Notes under the pieces: generated by a model
Databases searched by the model: none
Told to the model about the DNA's origin: nothing
What the model saw: only the letters and a program-made list of their open reading frames with translations
Position numbers and translations under genes: made by a program
Shown here: one piece after another, positions 1 through 11,559 of the stretch
Numbering within the stretch: position 1 is the first letter of the stretch
Layout of the letters: each line of letters starts with the position of its first letter
NCBI RefSeq assembly: GCF_003369915.1
Contig: NC_046675.1
Coordinates: 12,152,001 to 12,216,000 of the forward strand
Length of the DNA stretch: 64,000 nucleotides
Origin: Drosophila miranda
Lineage: Eukaryota > Arthropoda > Insecta > Diptera > Drosophilidae
Direction of reading: 5' to 3'

Positions 1-890
1 CAGATCAGATCCAGCTAAGCTAACGCTTTTCTGGACAAGAACAAACACCCACAAACGATATACACATATGTGCAACTTTTTCATGTACCTTTCGCATCTT
101 AGATACTTAAAGAAAACACATACAAACATACACTCGGAGGATTATTAACGGCAGCCCAGCCCCTAATCATTGTCTAAAAGTTGTTAACTACAAAAACTAC
201 TAAGAAAATATATTGAATTATTTATTGAATGGCGTACAAAGCAGAGCGCAAAAAACTGAAAGAGTTGTAGCAGAGGAGGCTTAGTTAGAGGAAGAGTCAT
301 TGCAAAAGTAATATTCATTAACAGAAAAGTATTCACAAACACAAAAACCAAACAAAACCGAAAAAGTAACCAAACTACAATTGGGAGAACGCATAAATAA
401 AGTTAAGTTATGTTTAAACAAAAGAGATAAATAACTGTAAAGATAAAGTCAAGAGTCAACAGTTGATATGTTGTAAAAAAAAAAGATATATTAAAACAAA
501 AAATTTAAACAAAAGTAAGCCAAGGAAGAAAGTGTTAAAGCAGATACTAAATAAATGGTAAAGAACAAATGTACCGATGTGCGAAGATAACCAAAGATAC
601 CAAACATGAAAACAACAAAAATTGATTTATAATTTTAAGTGAAAACTAATTAATAAATAAAGAGGTAACACCTATGAAAAATGTACCCGCCAAATATGTT
701 TTGAATTTCACATTTGAACTGAAACAGTACTGCCACAACGGAAAAGACCACATGGGTACCGTATGGACAGAGAACACTTAACCCATCGCAGACCACTTCT
801 TAAATTTTCGCTTCGTCAAACCGTGCTATCCTGTATAATTTATTCCAACGGATAGCGGCGCGCAGGTCTATTATTTTAGACACAATCCAA
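1..890. other. A-rich noncoding stretch, possible 3' UTR of an upstream gene
   Basis: No supportable coding region. The first ~660 bases are very A-rich on the + strand and contain several AATAAA-type hexamers (for example near 396 and 655). This would fit the 3' untranslated tail of a + strand gene that starts outside the window. That is inference only. Confidence 0.35.
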
Positions 891-895
891 TAAAA

Positions 896-1025
896 GAGAG
901 TAGTCAATCCCGAATATCAAAATCGAGTAAAATGATTTCTGATCATGAACAGAGAATGATTAACCCATTTTCGACCAGTGGGTACTAAAATACTCTTCAC
1001 GAAAATGATACAACTTCAAGAATTT
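896..1025 (+). repeat. R1 dispersed repeat, partial copy upstream of Dimt1
   Basis: The segment from 'aatatcaaaatcgag' through 'attaaccc...gaccagtgggta' to 'cacgaaaat' recurs near 19499-19590. It is the middle part of the R1 family, whose better copies lie upstream of Cul5, puc, the helicase and Arl8. This copy lacks the promoter-motif end. Confidence 0.5.
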
Positions 1026-1291
1026 TAGCGCAGTTCAGGTGAAAGATATGGGATAATTTATGTTTGTAAAAAAAAAATATAAAGAAAGGTTGTATGTACA
1101 AGGATAATTTACTAACAGTATTGTTTTCGGCTGTTTACTTAAACTGGTAAACCTGTAAAGGGGCTTAAATGGTGTGTTAAGTGGGTTAAAGTGAATTTGT
1201 TCGTTCATGAACGACCAAACACATGTGGATTTTGAAACCAAAACAAAGTCACGATTTAAACCTTTTACAGGCAAAAGCAAAAGTTTAAAAT

Positions 1292-2332
<1,041 letters not shown>

Positions 2333-2628
2333 TCCTATTTTCTCCTTAGATGCTAAGACTGTTAAACTGTGTTTATTAGCACAAACATTAATATAACTGT
2401 TAAGCCAACGAACTGTGTTGTGTTGTGTTGTAGATAAATATAAGGCTTTTTTGCACAAAAAACAGGTCTCTATCGAAGCAGCTTATTGTCTGATTCTCAG
2501 CTTAATGTAAGAGGTTGAACTTCGCTCGTTTTGAGCGGATCGGTGCTCTCCACTGCGCAGTTCGGGAGCTCAATCGATCAGTCGTCGTCCAATCGTCTTT
2601 TAATGCAGTTCATCGACGATTCATAACC

Positions 2629-3697
2629 ATGTCGATGCGCTTACTTGGTTCTGTGCTGCTGATGCTTTCTCTGAGCGGTGCCCTAGTGTTCAGCCAGAGT
2701 CCGGATCGAGCAGTTCAGCAAGGTAAATATCAGATATCAGATATTTTACATATGATCGCTAGCGTTTATTTCCTTCAGCTTGCACGCTCTTCAAGAAGAC
2801 AGTTTTCGAGGAGAGAGTGCCCATCAGCTTCTTTTTTGCCAATGCACCCATCACCTATGAGACGGTCGACTCCTGCCATGGCTCGCGACCTCTGATAGTG
2901 GGCGGATCCCCGGCCGAAGCCAAGGAATTCCCACACGCGGCACGACTCGGCAATCGCAATGCTGATAACAAAACGAATTGGTTCTGTGGCGGCACCTTGA
3001 TAAGCAACAGACTGGTGCTCACAGCAGCCCATTGCTTCTACTCCGAGTTGTAGGTATCAGGAAGGTCCAAGCTTTACACTGAATATAAAATGTGCTCCCT
3101 CGTTGCAGTGGGGCAGTGAATGTTGTGCGATTAGGAGAGCTAGAGTTTGATAACGACAAGGACGATGCCCAGCCGGAGGACTTTGAAGTGCTAAGCACCA
3201 CGATGCATCCGGACTACAGTAACCCAGCCCTCTACAATGACATTGGCATCGTTCGGCTGAGTCGAGCGGTCAACTTCAGTCAGTACAAGCATCCCGCCTG
3301 CCTGCCCTTCGACGATGGTGAACGGCACGAGACATTCGTTGCCATTGGCTGGGGTGCACAACAGTTTGCCCAAAAGCAGTCAAAGAAGCTCTTGAAAGTC
3401 CAGCTTCGCGGCTACGGGCAGCGGTGCCTCACCAGCGTGGAGCCCAACGAGGAGCTACCCAACGGCTACAACGCCAGCACCCAACTCTGTATCGGCTCCC
3501 CTGAAAGCAAGGATACTTGCAATGGCGACTCTGGTGGCCCGGTGCTCTCCTACCACAAGGACTATCCCTGCATGTACCACGTGATGGGCATCACATCCAC
3601 TGGCGTTGCCTGCGACACTCCAGACGTTCCCAGTGTCTACACAAGGGTCCATTACTATTTGAATTGGATCAAGCAGCATCTGGCGAGGACCTCGTGA
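2629..3697 (+). CDS. Secreted S1A serine protease 1 (CG11841/42/43-like, snake-related)
   Basis: Exons 2629-2722, 2779-3049 and 3109-3697 give 317 residues. A signal peptide (MRLLGSVLLMLSLSGALVFS) opens the protein. A ~60-residue pro-region follows with two Cys but no CLIP domain, then the zymogen junction RPL/IVGG. The triad is complete: His in LTAAHC, Asp in YNDIGIV, Ser in NGDSGGP. Asp six residues before the Ser ([10 protein letters not shown]) predicts trypsin-like specificity. The P1 residue is Leu, so activation would need a protease that cuts after Leu, as is thought for snake. It is the first of three tandem paralogs with shared intron phases. Which melanogaster paralog it matches cannot be settled by eye. 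Substrate unknown. A second ATG two codons downstream (2635) could also start. Confidence 0.9.
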
Positions 3698-4183
3698 AGT
3701 GAAGGAGATTTATCCCTTTTATAGTTTAATCGAATGCCCGATTTCGCGGAAAAGGAGTCCGTAAGGGCAACAAATATATTATCATGTTATTAATTGTTCT
3801 ATCTTTTTGTGTTTTTATGTTTGTTTGTGAACCAGGAAGAACACTGAACCGGTTTGAAACTGATACTCTCAGTCATTACTCATAAGCTATTTTTATTATC
3901 ATCGAGACATTTGTTTAGTCTTGGATTGTGAATAGTTTAGCTGATTTTCCTATTTGCAAACCGGCTTAAAGATGGCCAAGATGTACCTCTAAAGATCGGG
4001 TACATAACACATGCGTCTATGATTTATAATCAATAAATTCCCGGATTTCTCCCTATCATTTGGTAATGGTAATGCAATCTATCGCTGGACGATAACCCCG
4101 CAGAGATCACACGGAATCCGCTATTGATTGAAATTCATTCAGTAGCTGCCAGAGCGTTGCGAATACAACACGAGACGAGAGAA
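3698..4183. other. Intergenic spacer between proteases 1 and 2
   Basis: 486 bases with no gene. AATAAA occurs at about 4032, suitable as a poly(A) signal for protease 1. The distal part should hold the promoter of protease 2. No clear TATA box was found. Confidence 0.4.
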
Positions 4184-5257
4184 ATGCTAACTGCATTTAC
4201 TATAAAGATTTACCAGTTGGGAGCTGCCTTGCTGGTGCTGGCAGTAGACTGGATTGCAGCCCAGGATCAGGATTTAGTTAGATGTGAGTACTCAACGATC
4301 GGTGGGATTCAGAATCAATGAAAACTGACTTACAGCATGCGCTGCCTACAAGAAGAGCGTGTTCGAGGAGACCTCGGAATTCAGTCTGCTCTATCCGAAT
4401 GCCCCGATCATCTACAAGACCAGAGACACATGCACCAGCTACACGCCCCTGATTATCGGTGGAGGACCAGCCGTCCCGAAGGAGTTTCCTCATGCCGCCC
4501 GCCTGGGAAATCGCAATGAGGATAACGAAATAAATTGGTTCTGTGGCGGTACCTTGATTAGCAATCAACACGTTCTCACGGCTGCCCACTGCCTCTTCTC
4601 CGAGAAGTGAGTATCAATCAGGCAGGGGAACTGAAGCTCATCAATCTCTAAACGATTCTCTGTTGCAGTGGAGCGGTGAATGTGGTTCGGCTGGGAGAAC
4701 TGGAGTTCGACAACGACAAGGACGATGCCGATCCGGAGGACTTTGGCGTGACCAATGCCACGGTGCATCCCGGCTACGCTCATCCAATCATTTACAATGA
4801 TATTGCCTTGCTGCGACTGAGCCGGCCCGTCACTTTAAACGAGTACAAGCATCCGGCGTGCCTACCCTTCCACGATGGCGCCAGCGACCAGACATTCATT
4901 GCCATCGGCTGGGGACAGGTGAAGGTTGTCAGCGAAAGTTCCAAGAAGCTCAGGAAGGTTCGCCTCAATAACTACGGCACCCGATGCAGCACCACGTCCG
5001 AGCCGAACGACGAGCTGCCCAATGGGTACAACGGCACCACTCAAATATGCATCGGATCTAAGGATCACAAGGATACATGCAATGGCGACTCTGGTGGCCC
5101 GGTGCTGACATATCACAAGGACTTTCCGTGCATGTACCATGTTATGGGCATCACCTCCACTGGAAATTTCTGCGACACTCCGGACTTTCCAGGCCTCTAC
5201 ACACGCGTACACCAGTACTTGGACTGGATTAAAGCGGAGATGGGCAAGACGTCGTAA
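4184..5257 (+). CDS. Secreted S1A serine protease 2 (tandem paralog)
   Basis: Exons 4184-4283, 4336-4606 and 4669-5257 give 319 residues. The N-terminus holds a hydrophobic signal segment (YQLGAALLVLAVDWIAAQ). The pro-region starts with a Cys-containing block (SCAAYKKSVFEE), and the zymogen junction is TPL/IIGG. Triad residues are in LTAAHC, YNDIALL and NGDSGGP, and Asp precedes TCNGDSGG, predicting trypsin-like cleavage. Exons 2 and 3 are exactly as long as those of the upstream paralog (271 and 589 bases), and long stretches of coding DNA are nearly identical, so this pair is a recent duplication or has undergone gene conversion. Presumably acts in haemolymph or another extracellular space; substrate unknown. 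Confidence 0.9.
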
Positions 5258-5544
5258 TATTTATGGCACAGCCACGTTCCATGCTAATTATAGAGTTTGT
5301 ATTTGCACATATCTGTAAGGGAGGGTAAGCAAAACAAATCGGAACTATGGAAGTTGAATTGTTTTCTTGGAACTCGGGAACAAGGGGAAATTCTGTTTGT
5401 TTTACCCATTTGGCGGTGGCTGGCTGCTGATCAATCTGCTCTGCGATGAATAATAGCTGATTTGAAACCCGTTCTAAGCGGTAGGTAGAAGCCTCACTTG
5501 ATTAGCGGCTGAGCAAAGTAATCGCAGTCAAATTTTTAGCGAAC

Positions 5545-6668
5545 ATGATTCTCTTTCTGGTGTCGCTGCTGCTTAACCTACTGCCATGCGGTTTTGGCCA
5601 AAATCAACATTCGGATATAATAACCTGTAAGTGAGGCCTGATCTCCTGATGATCTCATCTAATCCCTGGACTCCTTCGCAGCCTGCATGAGTATTAAAAA
5701 GACCGTGTTCGAGACAACGATAGACTATAGTTTTCTGTTTCCCGGAGCACCTATTCAGCATCGGACTGTGGACAATTGCCGCAGCTATACGCCGTTGATT
5801 GTGGGCGGGCATCCCGCCAATCCCAAGGAGTTTCCACATATGGCACGGCTCGGACGTCGCCAAGAGCTCGGCAGGAGGACTGATTGGTTCTGCGGCGGCA
5901 CACTGATAAGTGAACGCTTCGTTCTAACCGCTGCACACTGCCTAGAATCAGAACAGTAAGTTACATTGTGTATTAACTGAAAGAACAAAGCAAGTCACAC
6001 AGTGATCCTGACTGTTGCAGGGGCGAGGTAAATGTAGTTCGTCTGGGCGAGCTGGACTTTGACACGTTTGAGGATGATGCTGCTCCAAGGGACTACAATG
6101 TGGCTACCTACATAATTCATCCGAGCTATGCGGATCCACAGCTCTACCATGACATCGGACTGGTCAAGCTGGCAGAGGATGTCATATTCGATCTCTACAA
6201 GCATCCTGCCTGCCTGCCGTTCGTCGACGAACGCTATATCAGTTCCTTCATAGCCGTGGGCTGGGGCAGTACGGCCTTTGCCGTCAAACCATCCACGAAG
6301 CTCCTCAAGGTGAAACTGGATCGCTACGAGGATTGGGTAGGATTATCCATCATAGTATTGCAGAGACCGATCTGATCCCATGATTTCTCTAGGTTTGCAA
6401 GAAAGTTCTCTCACGAAAACTTGAGGAGTATCCCCACGGATTCGATGCCACCACTCAAGTGTGCGTGGGCTCCGATAGGGCTCAGGACACCTGCAACGGA
6501 GACTCCGGTGGTCCTATACTAATGTACCATCAGAACTATCCATGCCTGTATCATGTGATGGGCATCACTTCGGCAGGTCTGTCCTGTGGGACCCCAGGAG
6601 TTCCCGGCATCTACACGCGCGTCTATCGCTATCTGGATTGGATCACACAGACGATTGCCAAGTATTGA
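5545..6668 (+). CDS. Secreted S1A serine protease 3 (tandem paralog with an extra intron)
   Basis: Exons 5545-5626, 5682-5955, 6021-6336 and 6393-6668 give 315 residues. Signal peptide [18 protein letters not shown]. The zymogen junction is TPL/IVGG. Catalytic residues are His in LTAAHC, Asp in YHDIGLV and Ser in NGDSGGP, with Asp at the S1 pocket position ([10 protein letters not shown]). Unlike its two neighbours it carries a fourth exon: a 56-base phase-0 intron splits the protease domain between DRYEDW and VCKKVL. Reading through this intron would hit a stop, so it must be removed. It is the most diverged of the three. Function beyond proteolysis is unknown. Confidence 0.9.
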
Positions 6669-7194
6669 CTGATGCTGTATACAGTAGAAATCTACCTCTG
6701 ATTAGATTAGTTTGATTGAATTTGTACAAATTCGTGAGTGCTCTTAAGGCAGGGGAATCAAAATGATCTTATAGTAATATATCTAAAATATATGTGGCTG
6801 TTATACATATGTTATGCGTGGGGCCGGAAACGGTTACTTGTGACTGTTACTACTACAAACTATCGTCAAGTCACTGAATGTATTCCTTGCATCCCTGAAA
6901 CATCGATAACAACAAAATGCTCGATAGCCGCGCACTGTACATCGATAGTTGTTTACCTTTTTTCTAACAAGAAACATTTACAAAATAAGCGTTAATAGCA
7001 TAAAACAATTATTTTGTAGTGTCTAGATAAATGCAGGAGTGCAGGGTAAATAAAATGTAAAATTCTGCGCTGCCAAACCGTTCACACCGCTCGCAGCGGC
7101 ACGCATTTCGCTGCCAATTTCGCCCTGTGCGCTGGCTGGGAGCATTTTTAGTTTAGATTACCAGAAACTACGGCCCGGAGGACGGTGGCTAGTC
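6669..7194. promoter_or_regulatory. Spacer with DRE-like motifs upstream of Sirt7
   Basis: 526 bases without a gene. Three DRE-type half sites (CATCGATA, CTCGATAG, CATCGATAG) lie between 6901 and 6951, about 250-290 bases before the Sirt7 ATG. DREF-bound promoters are common at fly housekeeping genes. No TATA box is evident. A promoter here is inferred from position and motif. Confidence 0.4.
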
Positions 7195-9697
7195 ATGGAG
7201 GAGGATGTGGGACTGCCGGAGCCCAGTGCGGATGTGGCACAGTCTTATATAACACGGGCGAAAGTGAATCCTGCGAAGAAGGACAACGAGAAGCGGCGTC
7301 GAAAGGATGCTATGCGAAAGGTAATTAGTGTGCGCACCCCCACACACACATGCAAGTGATTGCAATTGTATCGGAGCGTGTGTATCTGTGTTTCCTTGAT
7401 GTTAATCAAAAAATATTCCTTTCCTTCAGGTCTCGCAAATATTGCGGAAATGCGACTCCCTGCGCTCCGTCGACGACCGCCAGTTTCTGGAGAAGCACCC
7501 GGACATGGTGAAGGCCACAAAGAAGCGGAAGGAACGCATCGAGATCTACAAGGAGCGGGTGGTCGAGAAGGAGGATGCCCCGCACGTGATCGAGGCCAAG
7601 GTTGAGCAGCTGGCCAACATAATCTCCCAGGCGAAACATCTCATCTGTTACACGGGCGCTGGCATCAGCACGGCCGCCCTCATTCCCGACTACCGTGGCA
7701 GCAAGGGAATCTGGACGCTGCTGCAGAAGGGCAAGGACATCGGAGAACATGATCTGTCAAGTGCGAATCCCACATACACCCACATGGCCCTGTACGAGCT
7801 GCACCGGCGCCGTCTGCTCCACCATGTTGTCTCGCAGAATTGCGACGGCCTGCATCTCCGCTCGGGTCTGCCGCGCCACTCGCTCTCCGAGATCCACGGC
7901 AACATGTACGTGGAGGTGTGCAAGCACTGCAAGCCGAACGCCGTCTACTGGCGCCAGTTCGACACCACGGAGATGACGGCACGCTACTGCCACAAGACGC
8001 ACCGGCTGTGCCACCGCTGCTCGGAGCCCCTGTACGACACCATAGTGCACTTCGGGGAGCGCGGCAACCTGAAGTGGCCGCTCAATTGGACGGGGGCCAC
8101 GCAGCACTCGGAGCGGGCGGATGTGATCCTGTGCCTGGGCTCTAGTCTCAAGGTGTTGAAGAAGTACACCTGGCTGTGGCAGATGGACAAGCCGGCACGC
8201 CAGCGGGCCAAGATCTGCGTGGTGAATCTTCAATGGACGCCCAAGGACAGCATAGCCAGCATCAAGATCAACGGCAAGTGCGACCGCGTAATGGCCCAGC
8301 TGATGCAGCTGCTGAATATCTCCGTGCCCGTGTACACCAAGGAGAAGGATCCCATCTTTGCCCACGCCACCCTCCTCATGCCCGAGGAGTTGCACACGCT
8401 CACGCAGCCGCTGCTCAAGAATGCCGACGAAGAGGAGGCCTTCACCACCACCACCGAGGAGACGCAGGACTCGACCATCTCCACGGAAAGCTGCAGCTTC
8501 AGCGATCTGCCCATAGGCAAGGGACCCCGCATCCGGACCCCCATTAAGAACGGAAGACGCATCAAGACCAACCTCGACCTGCGGCAGAAGTATGCGAGGA
8601 GCGTGTGCTCCAACTTAATAAACGGGAATGATGCAGCGGTCAAGATAGAACCATCCTCTAATGGAGAACTAAAGCTGGACAATGGTTGTCGTCCTGGCTC
8701 TGCCCTGCTGCTGGTGGAGGAGGAGGAGACAACAATCAAAGTGGAGACTGAACTGAAGCTGGAGGAGGCGCTGGATATCAGTCCCAACCACGATGACGCC
8801 CTCCTCCTCACCACCGTGAAGCAGGAGATGCAGTTGCTGGAGCTGCTGCCGAAACTGGAGCCGCTCTCGCTCAAGGAGGAAGTGGAATTCGATATGGAAA
8901 CGGGGGTCAAGACGGGGATCCACCTAAAAGTGGAGTCGAGCATGGAACTGCCAAAACTAGTCGCTATTCAGAAGACCCACTTGGACGCGAGTCCGAGACC
9001 GAGTCTACCGAGTCTCTGCCAACTACCCGTAGAACTGTTTCTGGAGCCCGTGCAGCTCCCGCCGCTGGTGCCCATCGGGGCGCCTCTGTCCACACCCTTC
9101 ATCGAACCCAAACACATTCTGCCACCAGTGTTCCAGGCCCTCAACATACAGATCCAAAGCGACGGAGCCACCTGCTCGGCGGACTCCACCACCGAAGAAG
9201 ACGAGGAAAACGAACTGTCGCAAAGTGACATGCTGCGTCAGCACAACGACGAGGAGCTCCTCCGCCAGCTGCCCAGCTGGTACGACGCCAAGTACGCGTA
9301 CTCTGGCCTGCACAGCATCCTCATACCGCCACCAGAGGATCTCAACATCTGGAACTCGCAGGTGGTACCGAACTTCGCCATGAACCGGTCGGCCGCCAGC
9401 TGCGGCTTCTGCTTCGATCGGTATGCCGAGCTGGACTGCCAGTTCTATCGCCAGTGGAACCTCAACCAACGCAAGCACAAAAAACGCGCCCGCAGTGGCC
9501 GTTTTGTCGTCTGCGAATGCTGTCCGACTAGCGACGATGAGGACGAGTACGACGAAAACATCTCCCTGGCGCACATTGCGGCAGCGGAGACGGCCAAGCG
9601 TCGCCAGCAGTTGACCACCAGTTTTCCCCGCAAGCTGGCACGCACTCAGGCGGGATGGTATGGCAAGGGCTACAAGAAGGGTCGCAAGCGCAGATAG
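7195..9697 (+). CDS. Sirt7: Sirt7: nuclear NAD+-dependent deacylase
   Basis: Exons 7195-7320 and 7430-9697 give 797 residues. This is a class IV sirtuin, a family that deacetylates chromatin and nucleolar substrates (H3K18ac in mammals) using NAD+. A basic N-terminus ([17 protein letters not shown]) precedes the sirtuin core at roughly 105-310. The core shows the NAD motif CYTGAGIST (GAG at 118-120), the QNCDGLH motif and catalytic His198 in EIHGN. The zinc site is CKHCK plus CHRC. The long C-terminal half is acidic and low in structure and contains five psi-K-x-E sites. It ends in a basic tail (GYKKGRKRR) that could be a nuclear or nucleolar signal. The mammalian enzyme is about half as long; long C-terminal extensions are usual in flies. 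The first exon ends exactly at a codon boundary. Confidence 0.95.
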
Positions 9698-10167
9698 ACT
9701 TGCTCACAATGAGCAGATCAGCGGCGACGGATGCGATGCTCGCTTCAATAGTATTTTAGCTGTAGGATCATAAGTTATAGCATAGATGGTAGTGACACCT
9801 AGCCTAGGGTAGGGTATCTTTTAATTTGTATAATTTACGTACGTCCATGTCCACGTTTAAGATGGTCTTTACTTATTTATTACCATGTCCTTCAGTCCTC
9901 GCTCTTTATTTTTGACAATATTTAATATGTCATTTTAATTGAAATGATTGTATTTTCAATATGTGTTGTTTGCTGATTTGTAGGGATCTTTTGTCCTTGA
10001 TGTGTGTTCGATATATCTGTATTTATTTGGAAGTCGCAATTCGATTCAATGTACTATATCCTATTTTTAGGGATCTTTGTCACAGCAACCCATTTTATTT
10101 ACCGCCCACTTTTAGGTTTAATAAACAAGAAAGCATTATGCTCTACTTAATTGATGTTTATTGGTGT
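9698..10167. other. Sirt7 3' flank
   Basis: AT-rich noncoding sequence, probably Sirt7 3' UTR. An AATAAA hexamer lies at about 10120. No coding signal was found. Confidence 0.4.
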
Positions 10168-10478
10168 TTCATAGCAGTCAGCTGTCACAGTTTCATAGCA
10201 GCCAGCTTTGATGGTTTCTTGGCATAGCAGACAGCTATCGCGTTTCATAGAAATTAGCTTTGATAGTTTTATAGCACTCAAAACATTTAAAGCAGCCATC
10301 TCTTCTTGTTTCATAGCAACTTTCAAAAGTTTCAGAGCAGACAGAACTCACAGATTCATAAAAGCCAGATTACAGTTACATAGCACTCAGCTTTTTCCAA
10401 GCAACAGATTTATAAATGACAGCTTTTCACAGTTTCATAGCATCCTTCGCAATTTCATGGCAACCAACTTTCAAAATT
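10168..10478 (+). repeat. Degenerate ~24-bp tandem repeat
   Basis: About a dozen imperfect units start with TTCATAGCA and continue with a CAGCT-like core and ACAGT (rough consensus TTCATAGCAGnCAGCT...ACAGT). Unit length drifts between about 19 and 40 bases. The array fills most of the gap between the converging 3' ends of Sirt7 and AttD. No coding role is likely. Confidence 0.75.
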
Positions 10479-10558
10479 ACCTGAGTTTTGGTAACAATTT
10501 CTAAAGTTTATTCTTTCAATAAATAAAATCAACTAATTGTGTCATTTAAAAGGGAGAT

Positions 10559-11334
10559 TTATCCACCGAAATGATGGGTAAGACCCAGACCAGCGCCAAA
10601 GTCTGTCTTTTGATTGGAGAATGGGCCACTCATCCACTTGTTGGCGGATCCGGTCAGATCTATGTGCGTGTTGCGATCGGCCGAGGACCAGAGATTGGCA
10701 CGAGCCTCGGCGCCCAGCTGACGACCGATGCCGGGGAAGTTGCTGTGCGTCACACTGGCACCATGACCCCTCACGTGGGAGTAGTCCAAGGCGGCGCCAT
10801 TGCGTTGGAACTCGAAGCCGTTGGCCAGCTTGTTCTGCGAGGCGAAAGCCTTGGCATCGAGATTGTGTACGCCGTCGTTGAAGAGATTGGCATGGATCTC
10901 CTGCTGGAAGGCGTCCTTCACGCCGGGAGTGTGTGTCCTGGTCACAGAGGCACCATGGCCATGGCTGTGGGAAACGAGAGAAGCCTCGTTAGATACTTTT
11001 CAATGAGATGTCCATGTCTCTAGTGATCGACTTACATGTTGTAGGCCGCAGTTCCGCCAGTGGTGACTGGACCGGATTGGGTGTTGCCGGCCGCAAAGGC
11101 CTGAAGCACCGCATTGTGATCGGGAGTGCCAAACGCCTTGGTCAGATCCATACGGGCATCGGCGCCACCAGCCGGGTTGGACGCCAATGAGCCGCCCAAA
11201 ACCTGACGACGGAAGCGATAACGAGGTGGCTGTGTCGGCGGTGGGTGGTAGGGCACTGTTTGGTAATGAGGCAGTGCCTCGGCTATGGCTCCCAGGGCAG
11301 CAAGTGCCGCAATTAGAATGATTCCCTTCTGCAT
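10559..11334 (-). CDS. AttD: Attacin-D: antibacterial glycine-rich peptide
   Basis: Minus-strand exons 11036-11334 and 10559-10964 give 234 residues. The N-terminus is a hydrophobic signal-like segment (MQKGIILIAALAALGAIAEA), then a Pro-rich pro-segment ending in the furin-like site RFRR, then QVLGGSLASNPAGG, the typical attacin mature start. Two Gly-rich G domains follow and the protein ends DFGAGLGLTHHFGG. Attacins act on the Gram-negative outer membrane. Published work describes melanogaster AttD as lacking a signal peptide, so the clear one here is notable. An intron of 71 bases splits the domain at AYN/I. The promoter has kB and GATA sites, which fits Imd/Relish induction. The gene is convergent with Sirt7. 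Confidence 0.93.
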
Positions 11335-11406
11335 GTTGTGTTTGGTTTGTGTTCTATTGTGTTGGCTATGGAACGCTGACTGATGCCTGACTGTGGCTCG
11401 CCTTTC

Positions 11407-11415
11407 CCTTTTATA
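11407..11415 (-). promoter_or_regulatory. AttD: AttD TATA box
   Basis: TATAAAAGG on the minus strand, about 31 bases upstream of an initiator-like ATCAGT (11384-11379) and 73 bases before the ATG. Spacing is right for a TATA/Inr promoter. Confidence 0.75.
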
Positions 11416-11497
11416 GTAAACGCTCTTTCCTACGCAAATACGTACGAGGGGGATCACCTCGTCATCACGTTCCGTATTCGATCATTCTTTCATCTGT

Positions 11498-11518
11498 CTT
11501 ATCAGCTAGAAAATCCCC
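11498..11518 (-). promoter_or_regulatory. AttD: Composite kB + GATA site of AttD
   Basis: On the minus strand GGGGATTTTC (11518-11509) fits the Rel consensus GGGRNNYYYY. It is followed three bases later by CTGATAAG (11505-11498), a GATA site. Paired kB and GATA sites within a few bases and about 120-135 bp upstream of the start are the standard arrangement of fat-body antimicrobial peptide promoters (Relish or Dif with Serpent). Seen in sequence; activity is inferred. Confidence 0.75.
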
Positions 11519-11559
11519 GCTCAGCTCAGCTCTCTTTTGGGTGATGTGATTTACTTTTG

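Noticed and set aside
7757-8395. 212-codon antisense frame in Sirt7
   Set aside because: Antisense shadow of the sirtuin domain, with no independent signal.
10199-10213. 15-base identity (CAGCCAGCTTTGATG) to the 3' part of mature miR-2
   Set aside because: The miR-2 seed is not matched, the match lies inside a degenerate tandem array, and no hairpin precursor is seen. Judged chance.
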